Shown piece by piece: positions 42,507 to 55,071 of a stretch of 64,000 nt of DNA. Source of the stretch: Bubalus kerabau. Taxonomy: Eukaryota; Chordata; Mammalia; Artiodactyla; Bovidae. Made by a program: the position numbers and the translations under genes. The notes under the pieces were generated by a model. It made no database searches. It was not told the DNA's origin and was given only the letters and a program-made list of their open reading frames with translations. The stretch covers positions 25,000,501 to 25,064,500 of the forward strand of contig NC_073633.1 of the NCBI RefSeq assembly GCF_029407905.1, in the 5' to 3' direction. Positions within the stretch are counted from its first letter, which is position 1. Every line of letters starts with the position of its first letter.

Positions 42507-45500
42507 ATGCCAGCTACCATGAAGGGCCAGGTGTGCGTGGTGACTGGTGCCTCCAGGGGTATTGGCAGGGGCATCGCTTTGCAGCTCTGCCAAGCAGGTG
42601 CCACAGTTTACATCACTGGCCGCCACCTGGACACACTGCAGGCCACTGCTCAGGAGGTGAGTGCGTCCTCTGGAGTCCCAGGGGGCAGAAACCATCCGAG
42701 GGAGCTCTTTCCATTAACTACTCCTCTTAATCCCTTACCTGAAACCAAAATATTCCTCAATAAACATGAACATTTATTCTAAGTGGGATAAGTAAACCCC
42801 ATAAGTTACTTCAGATCAGGGCACATTTTGCCATTAAGTGAATTTTATGGGAAAAAAAAAAAAACTTTATTTGAGAGCTTTAGGGATTTTGGAATTGCAT
42901 TTCAAGAGTTGTGGACCTGTGCTCTTTCTCTTTTCTTGTTAAGATTTTATTGAATTGTGTTTTCATTGGATTTTTCTACTGAATTTCAGTTAAATAAATT
43001 TTGGGGTACCTTTGATTTGCTAGGCACTGGAGTTACCAAATTTAGTAAGACATAACTTTTGCTCTGAAGTCTAAGGCAGAAATGGATCCTTTCAATGTAA
43101 TGTGAATATAGGAAGTGATAAGAGATGAAAGTAATGAGTACGAACATGATAAGCAACAAGTGTGTCCAGAATGTTCTAGAAATGTGAGTGAGCAGTTCGG
43201 CAGGGAAGTCAGAGGGTGGGACCCAGAGCATGAATCTTCAGGATATGAAGATTGTTCCTGAATAAATTATTCTTCTTTCTCTGAAGTTATAGAGGAGGGG
43301 ACACATTTGTATAGGAATAGGAAGTAGAGTTTGTTCGTGTCTGAGAGCTTTGTTTTTTCATTTACCAGGCAGCAGTGTTGGTGGAGTGAGGGTAAGAAGG
43401 CTGGGATTGAGTTGAGATTCCAGATAAGTGGTGAAGGGTGGGAGCTAAGGGCACAAGAGATGGAAATGACCAAGAATGAAGAAAAAGAACTCCTTTCTCA
43501 AGAGTTCCTCCAAGCCTATTTGTCCCTCAGCCTCCACATGCAGAGTAATACAATGCCTTGAACATAGTAGACCTCAGAAAATGTCTGTAGATTTTAAACC
43601 TGGGATTCCCCATCCCCCTTGCTCCACAACAGTACCTAGCATTACTGACGGAGAAGGCAATGGCACCCCACTCTAGTACTCTTGCCTGGCAAATCCCATA
43701 GACAGGGGAGCCTGGTGGGCTGCAGTTCATGGGGTCACTAAGAATCGGACACGACTGAGCGACTTCACTTTCACTTTTCACTTTCATGCATTGGAGAAGG
43801 AAATGGCAACCCACTCCAGTGTTCTTGCCTGGAGAATCCCTGGTGGGCTGCTGTCTATGGAGTCGCACAGAGTCGGACACGACTGAAGCGGCTTAGCAGC
43901 AGCAGCAGCAGCATTACTGAAACTCCTCAAACAGACACCAGAGGGCAGTATTGCCCACCATGTTGCCTCAGCTACTGCCTGAGGCCTAGGATTGCCTCAG
44001 CTCCCACGTTGAGGCTGACGGGAGCTGAGTTCTGTCTCACGTTGTGCAACTCAGACCTCATATCCCTTCTGTCCCTTTCCAGGCGCAATCCCAGGGAGGC
44101 CGGTGTGTGCCCGTGGTATGTGATTCAAGCCAGGAGAGTGAAGTGCGAAACCTATTTGAGCAGGTGGATCGAGAACAGCAAAGACGTCTGGATGTGCTGG
44201 TCAACAATGCCTATGCTGGAGTCCAGGTGCTTTTTGAACTTTGACCCCAGCTCCACACTTCGGACCTCCCCCTCTGACCTCTGAGTCCTCATCCCCACTG
44301 GTTGTCCCTTCCATTATCCAGCCCCTTCTTGCCTCCAGAGCGTACTATTCATCACTCTCCCTGTGCCTTCCAGCCGATCCTGAACAACTCTAAGAAATCA
44401 TTCTGGGAAAACCCCGCCTCCATTTGGGATGACATCAACAACGTGGGACTCAGGTAGGTGCTTCCCTGGCCACCCACTTAAGGGCCTGGGCTCCCCTCAG
44501 TCACTCAGCCAAACATTAACAAGCGCCCTCTCCTTTTCCTTCTGATCTCCTCGTCTCTTTCTTCTCCCATCTGTCCTATTTGTCCACTGCCCTCTGAAGG
44601 AGTTTCATGCAGGTGAATCTGGACCCAGGAACGTCAACTTTGGCCTTGTTTCTGTCCGTACTTTTCATCTGAACTCGCCCTTGCCCGCTCTCCTGTCTCA
44701 CTCTGTCTGTCCAAATGCATGATCCATAAGGAAGCCTCTTTCCCTTGGTAAAGCTTGCCACGGTATGTCCAAACATGGCTGCTGCTAAGTCGCTTCAGTT
44801 GTGTCCGACTCTGTGCGACCCCATAGACGGCAGCCCACCAGGCTCCCCCGTCCCTGGGATTCTCCAGGCAAGAACACTGGAGTGGGTTGCCATTTCCTTC
44901 TCCAAACATGGCTAGAGGAAAGACTTGTTTTGTTTTAGATCAGCAGGTCAGTGAGGAAGACTGAATGCCAGCCATCTTCGCCTTACCCTCCTCACTCCAG
45001 GCCCACAGGCAAGAGTGTTCCAGGTGTGAGTAGAGAGGGAAGGGGTTTCACATGCATCTGGAAAAGGAATGAGATGAAACACAGCATTTATAGTTCACCC
45101 AGCATGACATACATCCTTCAGGTCTGTGTTTATTGTTGGGAAGAGGGTACCCTCTCAGAAACTATACTGCATGGATATGATCAGCCACCTGTGGGAGTCA
45201 CCTAGAGATTACATGCAAATCTATGTCTAAAGCATCTAAGGAAACCCTCGGCTTCTAGTGGCAATCTCAGGGAAGCAGGATTACAATCCACTTGTCATTT
45301 CCAAAGTGGAATAAATGTTGTGAGGAAAGGGAGATGGTCAACCAAGAGTCAAGAAAAACCCAAAGAGCTAGAAATTGGCAACACCCATGTCCTTAGCCCT
45401 CTAAAGAGAGGGGCCTTCCACACTCTCACCTCTTGCTGGTCAGGGTTTTGAGCCTGCAAAGCAGAGGCCCAGACCCTGGCACCAGAGCCCTGATGAATGC

Positions 45501-48500
45501 TCCAAAGCGAAGGTTACTCTGGGACCCTGCTGGAAGCGCACCAACACCTCCTCTCACCTCTCACACACATACTTATCGTGCCTCTCCTCTACATTGCCTG
45601 AGGTTGGCCTTCTTTTTGATACCATAACTCACTCTACTTGTTTTCATCTGGAGAGTCCTGTCTCCTGTGCAAAAAAAAATGTTTTTCTGGTTATCAAGTA
45701 TGTGTGTGTTGTTATTATTTTTTTTTAATATACTGTGTAGACCAGTATAATCACATTCCCCTAGTCGCCACCCCTCTCTTTTGCCCGAGATATCATTGTT
45801 GTTCTTTAGTCACTAAGTCATGTCTGACTCTTTTGCGACCTCATGGACTATAGCCTGCTGGTCTCCTCTGTCCATGGGATTTCCCAGGCAAGAATACTGG
45901 AGAGGGTTGCCATTTCCTTCTCCAGGGGATCTTCCTGACCCAGGGATCTAACTGACATCTCCTGCATTGGCAGGTGGATTCTTTACCACTGAGCCACCAG
46001 GGAAACCCCCAAATATACTGGGTAGATTAGTATAATCTTATTCCATAATCACCAACCCTTCCTCTTTTGCCTGAGATATAGCTACTGTTAATAGCCTAGT
46101 ATATATTCTACCATTCATTTAAATATTCCAGTGGGAAGAGATACCATAATTTATTTATCTAAGCCCTTATCTGTTGCAGTAGTGGGAAAAAATTAGGCTA
46201 AAAAATATGTACCTCAGAGATTTTAGTAAACATTATCAAACTGTCCTCTAAAAAGACCCCACCAATTTATAATCTCAGAACGACGAAGGAGAATATCTGT
46301 TTCCCCATGTCCTCTATCATACTAGACAATATCAGGCCACAAGGTCAGGCAAGTTTGGCCGTTCTAATAAGCCAAAGATATCTGAAGATGTTTTTTAAAT
46401 TCACATTTCTCTATTATTTGTGAAGTTGAGCTTTTGTTTTTTACATTTGTATCGGTTCTTTATTCTTTTCGTGAGTTGTGTTACTAAATTATTCTTTTCA
46501 CATCAATTTATAAGAGACCTTTGTAGAATAGATCCCTTTAATGTGTGTTTTACAAATATCTTTCCCAATTTATTACTTGCCTGCATGCTTTCTTCAGCTC
46601 TCTAAACACACTTAAATGTATATACATGTATGTATTTGTATATCTACGTATATACATGTCTTAATGTATAAGTTATTTATATCTTGGTGTGATACTGAGA
46701 CAAGCTTCCCCATGGTAAAGCGTCTGCCTACAATGCGGGACACCCGGGTTCAATCCCTGGGTCAGGAAGATCTCCTGGAGAAGGGAATGGCAACCCACTC
46801 CAGTATTCTTGCCTCCCCCTCAAAAAAAGGGGCTCAAAGAGATATTGGAGAAGGAAATGGCAACCCACTCCAGTATTCTTGCCTGGAGAATCCCATGGAG
46901 GGAGGAGCCTGGTAGGCTACAGTCCATGGGGTCGCAGAGTCGGACACAACTGAGCAAATTCATTTATTTATTTATACTTTCTTTTATTGCTTTTAGGCAC
47001 TCATTTTTTTATACCCAAGTATTTTGGGAATGCATTTTAAAGCAATAAATGAGGTAGAGAACCCATCCCACCTACTAAATAACTGACCGTGCATACATGC
47101 TAAGTCACTTCATTCATGTCCAACTCTGAAGTGGACTGTAGCCTGCCAGGCTCCTCTGTCCTTGGAATTCTTCAGGTAAGAACACTGGAGTGGGTTGCCA
47201 TGCTCTCCTCCAGAGGGTCTTCCTGACCCAGGGATCAAATCCGTGTCTCTTATGTCTCCTGCATTGGCAGGCGGGTTCTGTACCACTAGTGCCCCTTGGG
47301 AAGCCCAAATTATTTGTTGGCCAGATGTTTGTTGTTCAGTCTCTCAGTTGTGTCTCCAAGGGTTGGACACCACTGAGCGACTGAACAACAACCATCTCTC
47401 CCTGTTGGTTTGAAATGTTCCCTTACTACTTTGCTGAATTCTTCCTTACACTTGGATTTACTATTGAGTACTTTGTTTCACTGACGTATTTAGGTATTAC
47501 AATGCCAGTCCTGAATTCTTTTTTTAAAAATATTTACTTATTTGGCTGAGCCAGGTCTTAGGTGTAGCAGGCATGATCTTTGACCTTTGTTGTGGCATGT
47601 GGGATCTACGTGGGGTCTAGTTCCCTGACCAGGGATTGAACCCTCTACATTGGAAGCTCAGAATCTTAGCCAGTGGACCACCAGGGAAGTCCTCTGCATT
47701 CTTTTAACTATTATGTCATTGTACATTTTATGGCAGCATATCCCCCTCACCCACAAGATATTATTCTTCCTTTTTCAGAATTTTCCCGGCTATTTTCACA
47801 CATTTATTCTCATTGACCTTTAGATTATTATCAATTTCTCCAGAAGTCTTGAGATATCACTCAAATTGAATCTGTGGATTAATTTAAGCAGAACTCAAGT
47901 TTTACATGTTGGTTCTTTTAAACAGAATCTGTTCTTTTTTTACATATTTAGGTGAGAAGTGGATTATTTAGAGAGAAACACAGTCCATACATAAAATGTG
48001 GGCCATCTCAGAGGGAGAGAGCGGCCTGTATTCTTTTATATTAAATAGAGCTTTATAGTTTTTCCTTGTAGATCCTATGTATTTATTATCTTTTATCCCC
48101 CAGATCTATTTTAGCTTTGTCATTGCTGTCATGACAGAGCACTTTTTTTCCGTTACAGTCTTCTAAAGATTGCCATTTCTCCTCTTTCAGTGGTTAATTT
48201 TACCTGTGGGTTTCTTAGAATGTGACCTCAGGCCCTTGGTTCACCAGGTTGGCGGCCCTGTTGGAGAAGGAAATGGCAACCCACTCTAGTATTCTCGCCT
48301 GGAGAATCCCATGGGCAGAGGAGCCTGGCAGGCTACAGTCATGGGGTCACAAGAGTTGGACGTGACTTAGTGACTAAGCCACCACCACCACCTGGCTCAG
48401 AAGCCACTAGGGGGCAGAAGAAGCTTCTCGAGACAGCGCTGACATGGTTCATTTCTTCTTCTCTGCCCCACCTTCTAGAGGCCATTACTTGTGTTCAGTG

Positions 48501-50411
48501 TATGGGGCTCGGCTGATGGTACCAGCTGGCCGGGGGCTCATCGTGATCATCTCCTCTGTTGGGGGGCTGCAGTATCTCTTCAACGTCCCCTATGGTGTGG
48601 GCAAAGCTGCAGTGAGGACCCACTGGCGCAGGGGTTGGGGTGGACAGTCACAGTTCCCAGAGCTCAGGAGAGATGGTTCCTGGTGGTCCAGGCGGTGAGG
48701 CTGACTGGCCCTCCCCTCTTCCTCTCCCCTGTATAGACAGTTCCTTAGCCTGGGCTCCTCTCCATTGGCCGGCCAGTACACTGGGGAAGGTGGATAGCTA
48801 AGACGGGGCTCCTGGGAAGGCCAGGTGTTGGGGGCATCCTCGGCGGAAGCAGGCAAGGCAGGAGAGGGAGGTGCCACGACCAGGTGCCTTGACTCCCACC
48901 CGGCCTTCTGTCCCTCTGCAGTGCGACAGGATGGCTGCGGACTGTGCTCAGGAGCTGCGGTGCCACGGGGTCAGCTACGTGTCTCTGTGGCCGGGGCTGG
49001 TGCAGACAGAGCTGCTGAAGGAGCACATGATGAAGGAGAATGCTTCAGATCCCCTGACTAAGCAGGTGGCCGGGGGAGGGCGAGGGTGGCAGGGAATGCA
49101 AGGAACCAGTCTTTCCCTCTCCAATGACAAGACAGTGACAGCAACAGAGAGTAGATACCAGGGCTCACTGTGGCAGGCGCAGGGCTGAGCGCTGACTCGC
49201 ATTCTGTCCTTCACTCCGTAAGGGAGATGGTAGCTCCATTTTACAGATTGGGAGACTGACACTCAGGGAGGTTAAGAAACTTGCTCAAGTCACATATCCT
49301 GTAAGTGGAAAGACTATCCGCCTCCAGAGCCCATAGTCTTGACCTCCACTCTGAACTAATCTAGAAGGCCCAGATGCGGTTGGCATCCCCATATTCTTCC
49401 ACTTAGGAAAGGCAGAAAGGCAGTGGGTACCAGTACACGGTTACAGGGCTCGCGGATGTGGGAAGGAGTGATTCCCATACCTTCCCAGATGTTGAATCCT
49501 GCAGGCGCGGTGACAAGTGCCTCCCTCTCCTGTAACAAAAGCTGAAAGCAAGAAAGGGACTTGGGCAGTGCTCTTGGAAATTAACCCTTCAATCTCTGCC
49601 CCTGTATTTCAGTTCAAATTTTTTTTCTCATCTGCGGAGACCACAGAAATGAGTGGCAAATGTGTGGTGGCGTTGGCAACAGGTGAAAAGGTTGGGGGCG
49701 GCTGGTAACGAGAAAGGGCATGGAGGATCTGCAGGGTGGTGGCCGCTGGTTCTGGGTCCTGAGCCAGGAATACGCCCTTCTTTTCTATGGCTTCTGGACA
49801 CCCAAAGGGTCCGATGCCCAGTTTGAGGTGTGGGAGCCTCAGCAATTGGATCCTGGGAACAGTGGCCAGGAGCCAGAGGCCCAGAAACCTTCCTAGAAAC
49901 AGAAAGAAACAAATATGGGCTCTTAAGTCTATCTTGGTGATGCCCTGTGCCACTGGGCCCAGGCCTGGTCACCCTGGGCCATTCGCAGGCTGTCTCAGCT
50001 GTCTGTGTGCCCACAGATCCCAATATCCTGAGCCTGAGCGGGAAGGTGCTGCCGTCCTGTGACCTCGCACGGCGCTACGGCCTGCAGGATGTTGATGGTA
50101 AGAGCTCTGGCCCAGCAGCCAGCCTGAACCTCTCTTCCTTCCGTTTCCAGCTCACTCCTTCTCCCCTTCTCTCCCTTCCTTCCTCACATTCCACTCGGTC
50201 TCTGCAGCCACGTGGGGGTGTCTGAGAAATGGGAAACAAGGATCTAATCCTTCTCCTTTTCCTTTGGTCCACAGGCCGCCCTGTCCAGGATTATTTGTCT
50301 TTGAGCTCCGCCCTCTCCCATGTCTCCAACCTGGGCTGGCTGGCCTCCTACTTGCCTGGGTTTCTCTGGGTGCCCAAATGGGTCCTGACCCTCTATGCTA
50401 GCAAGTTCTAA
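42507..50411 (+). CDS. DHRS1: dehydrogenase/reductase SDR family member 1
   Basis: Classical-type short-chain dehydrogenase/reductase, NADPH-dependent, ER-associated; the human enzyme reduces steroids such as estrone and some xenobiotic carbonyls. Eight coding exons join in frame to 312 aa (human 313): 42507-42656, 44083-44226, 44374-44453, 48479-48611, 48922-49065, 49613-49682, 50017-50097, 50275-50411. Rossmann glycine motif TGASRGIG at 13-20, NNAYAG at 91-96, catalytic Ser150/151 in VIISS, and YxxxK at Tyr163-Lys167 (VPYGVGK). The C-terminal tail ends in KF. The exon-5 donor (gtggcc) is weak, but the frame demands it. Start chosen at M1 (MPATMKGQV), aligning with human MAAPMNGQV; Met5 is an alternative. 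Intron 3 (about 4 kb) is packed with SINEs inserted in an old L1. Confidence 0.97.
43639..43920 (+). repeat. Bov-A2 SINE with (AGC)n end and target-site duplication, DHRS1 intron 1
   Basis: Near-identical in build to the element at 202-501: two Bov-A units and an AGC microsatellite end. A 10-bp direct repeat gcattactga flanks it at 43639-43648 and 43911-43920. Confidence 0.9.
44769..44913 (-). repeat. Bov-A SINE monomer, antisense, with target-site duplication
   Basis: About 120 bases of Bov-A read on the minus strand, with GCT units at the plus-strand 5' edge. Direct repeat ccaaacatggct at 44769-44780 and 44902-44913. Lies in DHRS1 intron 3. Confidence 0.85.
45727..46079. repeat. 67-bp duplicated arms flanking a SINE
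   Basis: Segment 45727-45793 and segment 46012-46079 are diverged direct copies (both run from aatatactg to gagatat with clear collinear similarity). The interval between them is filled by a Bov-tA element. Confidence 0.75.
45794..46011 (-). repeat. Bov-tA SINE, antisense, DHRS1 intron 3
   Basis: Minus strand begins gggtttccctggtggctcag and ends in the Bov-A body 'gagtcagacatgactta'. It sits exactly between two 67-bp duplicated arms. Confidence 0.85.
46080..46610 (+). repeat. old L1 3'-UTR, DHRS1 intron 3
   Basis: 'ttatctaagcccttatct..', 'caaactgtcctctaaaaagaccc', 'gtttccccatgtcctct' and 'catttctctattatttgtgaagttgagc' appear in the order of the mammalian L1 3' UTR. Diverged. Confidence 0.6.
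46703..46975 (+). repeat. Bov-tA/Bov-A composite SINE, DHRS1 intron 3
   Basis: 'ggtaaagcgtctgcctacaatgcgggaca', then two 'ggcaacccactccagtattc' units split by a C/A-rich joint, ending in a TTTA repeat. Confidence 0.8.
47093..47392 (-). repeat. Bov-tA SINE, antisense, plus adjoining Bov-A piece
   Basis: Full Bov-tA on the minus strand to 47307 (head gggcttcccaaggggcacta), followed by about 65 bases ending 'ccactgagcgactgaacaacaac', a separate Bov-A 3' end. Confidence 0.75.
47525..47693 (-). repeat. CHR-2 SINE, antisense, DHRS1 intron 3
   Basis: Minus strand starts ggacttccctggtggtccac, includes 'ggttcaatccctggtcaggg' and ends at A-rich 'aataagtaaata'. Confidence 0.8.
48263..48390 (+). repeat. 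Bov-A SINE monomer, DHRS1 intron 3
   Basis: 'ttggagaaggaaatggcaac' through 'gtcacaagagttggacgtgactta', ending in a CCA repeat, less than 100 bases before the exon-4 acceptor. Confidence 0.8.
49190..49345 (-). repeat. MIR fragment, antisense, DHRS1 intron 5
   Basis: 'ccattttacagattgggagactgacactcagggaggttaagaaacttgctcaagtcac' is the reverse complement of the MIR core. Confidence 0.7.
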
Positions 50412-50640
50412 CCCCGCTGGCCTCACACAATTCTGCTTCCCTTTGGGCTGAGTGGTTGGTCTATCTCAGTTGGAACACAGCCTCCTTCCCCGCCTACCTA
50501 CTGCACACCGTTGATCTGAAGAGAAGCCTCTGCTGTGTCCTGGTTGAGCCCTGGGGGCCTTTATAGGTCCTTCTTCAGGCCTTCCTTACCCCTGCATTTT
50601 ACTTTTTGCCTTAACACTGAAAAATGTTCTAGGGGCTAAT

Positions 50641-50646
50641 AATAAA
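50641..50646 (+). terminator. DHRS1: DHRS1 polyadenylation signal
   Basis: Canonical AATAAA 230 bases after the DHRS1 stop codon. Confidence 0.85.
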
Positions 50647-50669
50647 GCTCTCATTTCTCCTTCAGCTCA

Positions 50670-53600
50670 TTTTCAAGCGCTTATCCTTTGCTCAGCAAGG
50701 TGGTAGGTACTTTAGAGGAAGACCTAACGATATGCAACATGTTGAGGCTCTCAAGGAGCTGCATCCACAGGACAAGGCCCCTTTCCTCCACATCTGCTCC
50801 TGCTCTTCCCTGCAGAGCTGCCTGTCCCTTGCCCCAGCCAGGGAGCGGGGTACCTCCCCAGCCAGAAGCAGGCACACCCCTTTTCCTCACTGCTTTCCCA
50901 TGCCCTCATTCTGCCATCTCTTCAGGGATGCCCACTGCCTTCTAGCTGGGCCTGATCCCAGGGTGAGGCCCAGTCCAGGGAAGGCAGAGTCCATGATATT
51001 CAGGATTTCCTGGAACTGGGGAGGAAAATCCCAAGGGGGAGGCAGAGGAATAGTTGACGACACCGACGCACTCGCGTTCTCCCTCTTGGGATGACACCCC
51101 AGGAACTGTTTCCTGAAGAACTGATCATAAGAACCTTTCAGAGCTGCTTTCCCTGCTTGGGGGTCTGTCCCAGCCTGAGGCAAGGCAACAGCGGATGTGT
51201 TCCAAGGAGCCAAGGGCCCCTTTGAGGCCACCTTCCCGCCAGCAGCTCCACGGTCATCAAGGTAATGGGAGAGCTACTATAAATCAGAGTGGCAGAGGCC
51301 ATTTCTAATCTTCCAAGAAGGCAGGGGGAGAGCTTAGGCCTCCCACAGCTGCCTACAGAGCCTATGGAAGCTGCGATCTTCCCATGGCTTTCTGGGAATA
51401 GCCCCTGGTTACTGCTCCAGTGACTGCCGGGGTAGCTGTCTCACCCATGAGAGCTGATATGTGCATCTCCTCCAATCCTGCAGCCAGCCACTTCGCGGCG
51501 GTTGCTTGATTTCAGCCATGGTGAAAATATACATGCTACAGGAATCAACAACTTCTGTCAACCAGGGTTTTTTTTCTTTTTTTTTTTTCAAAAGAGCCAG
51601 CCAGCTTACAAGCATGTGACTGGAACTGCGTACCTAAACTCCACCATTTGCTGAGGCACCCCGTTTAAATCAGAGCAATCAGATTTCCTCACCACCCTCT
51701 CACCCCCTTCCACTCACCACCCTAAACCCCCTGAGATTGGTCAGGGGCAGCAGCAATTGCCTATATGCTTTAAGAAGGACAAGGGCCTCAGGATCTCCTC
51801 CAGCCTTCCACAGCCATCTTTAAAAGCCATCACTGGGACAAATCCTTTCATGAGGGCCTTGTCCCCTAAAGGTCACAAGGCATGATGGGAAGAAAATAGG
51901 CTTCAATGGTGTACAAATCTGCATACAAACCCTGACTCCACTCCTTTGAAAATTAAGTGAAATAACACATATGGGCCAAGCAATATGGAGCCAGTAAAGT
52001 CAGTTCTTTCTCTTGACAAATAGGCAAGAGTGTGCTTTGCAGCAGGCACCGTTCTTGGCTTTGGGAGAGCAGAGAACCAGACAGAGTAGGCTGCAATCCA
52101 CAGAGGACTTTCATTCAGCCCTGGAAGACCTTAGAAGTCAGTATAGACCTTCCACTTACCGTAGGAAGTGAGTGAACTGGGGCCCCAAGAGTCCACACCA
52201 TGCAGGGTACAGCCTTGATCCTGGTGTCTCAAGAAGCCAGAGGGAGCGGTTTTCTTCAAAAGACACCACACTGCTTCCCTCCAACAAGACTTAATTAATC
52301 TTAGAAATGTAAACAGTAGAGTAGAGGTCTGAGAGAATGAAACATGGAGCGTGAGTGTTGATTGGCAGGAGAAGAATATCAAGATCTGAGAAACCCAATA
52401 GAGAGTCTTAGGACATGTTGGGAGTATCAGTATTCATTCAGAAACATTTCTTTGACACCCGCATTCTGCCCAGCACCATGCTAGAGAAGGCTGGTTCAAT
52501 TTGATGAGATGGGTGCTGTAATAAGTACACAGTACAGAGTACAGGAGGAAGCAGCTGGCTCCATTAGGGAATTGAAGGGAGTGATATTGATCAGAGACTT
52601 AAAGAATGGGGGTGGAGTAGTTTTTCCTAACTGAAAAAAAAAAATAATAAAGCAGGTATTGAAACACAGAATGTTGCAGGACAGCTAGAAGTTGCTATGA
52701 CGTGACTGTAGATGTGATATGGGATAAATTTTCAGAGAAAGGAGATGAATACAGATCAGTGATTAAGATTTAAATTGTGGGTTGTAGGTTTCCACATGAG
52801 GGATTCATCTAGACGCTGAGTGACTCTTAAAGCAGAATACCCAGGGGAGGTAGGTGGTTGGAGAGAGGCCAGCTGGAGCTCCAGTTCAGCTGTGGAGGTG
52901 ACTTCCCTTGGAGCCCAGCAGGACAGCCTTAGAGTGTACGGCCTCAGGGTAGCCCTGCTGGGGCGAAAAGCTGGGCTTTCATTCCCCGCCACCACTACCA
53001 CTGAGCAGTTGCCAGCCACAGCGTGGCCCAGGTGGGGCTGGGCGGGGTAAACCAGGTCCAGATCAAGGGCAGCCCTCCAAGAAGAGCTGCAGGTGTCAAC
53101 CCTGAAAGCACTTGAAGGGGGCGTTGGGTACAAAAATGGAAAGGGGCATCCAAGGCAGAGCTGGGCAGAGCACTAATGCTGTTGGCTACAGGAGGATGTA
53201 AGCGGGAGAGGAGTGTGCAGAATTTGTATCTGAGGAAGCTGACTGGGGCTCAGGGGTGGGGAAGATGGACCGGGGGAAAACAGGCAGGCATCAGAAGAGC
53301 TGCGTGGAGTCTGACCAGTGTCCCAGGATGTGATGGCAGTGGGGATGTGGGTTCAGGAGAGATTGCAGGAGGCGGAGTCAACAGACGGGGCCTGTCGGAA
53401 GGGAGGGGGCTGCTGCAGGACTGAAAGCAACAACAGGCACAGAGAAAGAAAGAGCATGCTGGAGCTGTGAAGGAGACACCAGCCTGCTGGAGGTCAGCCC
53501 TGGCGAGACACAGGCTGCTGAGATGGAGCCCCCACCCCTCCCAGAGCAAATCTAGGGACTTGGTCAGTCCCCAGGAGATGCTTAATCCCCTAAAGGAGCT

Positions 53601-54350
53601 CAGGGCAGGATGGAAAAGAGACTTTTGATTAGCATTTTAAAATGTACTTTTCTAATAGCATTGTTTAAGAATGTGGGTCAGAATCCAAAAGGTATACAAA
53701 GGTAACGTGAGAAGCCTTCCTTTTATCCCTACTCACCACTGCCAGTCCCAACCTAGGAGCAGCCACAGAGAGAGCCCAGGCCTGTGCAAGCGGAGAGCTA
53801 AACATACTCAGAGAAGAGATTTGACTGCATGCAAATCTGGGCCTCTCTTGTGCTAAGGGGTTGTATTTTCCAAGCTCGAAAGGCCTGTTCTGGCCCCTGT
53901 GTCCTACACTTCTAAGCAAGGGGCAGCCCTGGGTCCAGAGGCACCACCACTTCCCATGTTCTTATGCAGCTGCTCCCATCGCCAAAATCTTCTCTACCCT
54001 GGTAGCAGGGAGAGTAAGAGAAACAGCAACTGAAGGCCCAAGGAACGGAGAAAAATGGCTGCAAGAAGCAGCAGTGGAGCCGAGGAGCCGGGCCTCAGCA
54101 GCCTGGCCAGCCCTGGGCTCCTCAGAAGCCGACCCACACTGCTCCTGCAAGATGCATGTCACACCTGAAGTGGACTCCTCTTTCTAGAGCAACTGCCCAA
54201 GCGTTAGGGGTGCCCAGATGAGGCCACCTGTGGAGCTTCTGTCCCCAGAGAGTCCCCAAGGAGGTATCTCTGACCAACTGGCTGACGCAAAAAATGAGAA
54301 GGTGATGGAAGCAGGGCAGAACCATGGGGTATCAGATTCCAGCTTTCGGT
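50670..54350. other. DHRS1-RABGGTA intergenic, first part
   Basis: No protein, RNA gene or young repeat recognised in about 3.7 kb. The open frames present show no family similarity. A T-rich tract lies near 51568-51590 and an A-rich one near 52634. Enhancer content cannot be judged by eye. Confidence 0.5.
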
Positions 54351-54359
54351 CATTGTAAT

Positions 54360-54775
54360 ACATTCAGTTCAGTTCCGTTCGGTCACTCAGTCGTGTCTGA
54401 CTCTGTGACCCCATGAATCGCAGCACGCCAGGCCTCCCTGTCCATCACCAACTCCTGGAGTTCACTCAGACTCACGTCCATCGAGTCAGTGATGCCATCC
54501 AGCCATCTCATCCTCTGTCGTCCCCTTCTCCTCCTGCCTCCAATCCCTCCCAGTATCAGAGTCTTTTCCAATGAGTCAACTCTTCGCATGAGGTGGCCAA
54601 AGTACTGGAGTTTCAGCTTTAGCATCATTCCTTCCAAAGAAATCCCAGGGCTGATCTCCTTCAGAATGGACTGGTTGGATCTCCTTGCAGTCCAAGGGAC
54701 TCTCAAGAGTCTTCTCCAACACCACAAGCTAAATGACACACCCACCAGTGCCATGACAGTTCTAAGGCCAACCAT
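54360..54775 (-). repeat. BovB (RTE) LINE 3' end with reverse-transcriptase ORF remnant
   Basis: On the minus strand an uninterrupted frame of 131 codons (54383-54778) carries the end of the BovB polymerase ORF: words such as LKLQYFGHLMRR, GRRRRGRQRMRWLDGI and DSMDVSLSELQELVMDREAW. It then runs into the non-coding 3' terminus shared with Bov-A SINEs. 5'-truncated and not functional. BovB is a retrotransposon known for transfer between reptiles and ruminants. Confidence 0.9.
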
Positions 54776-55071
54776 CAAAGATCAAAACATGGGTGGAAAT
54801 CTCTGTCCCTTCCCCAAAATGGTTGGAATAACTCACCCACTCATTAGCCTGTGAAATTACCCAGCCCATAAAAACTGACACCCCATATTTCCGGGCCTCC
54901 TGTCTTCCGAGACGGCCCACACTCTGTAAAGCATGTTTCTCTCAAATAAATCCACTTCTTACCTATCCCTTTGTCTCTCACTGAATTCTTTCTGCAATGA
55001 GACATCAAGAACCTGAACTTCATTAAATCCTGAGAACAGGCCTGTGATCTCAATTAAAAGACCATGAGGGG

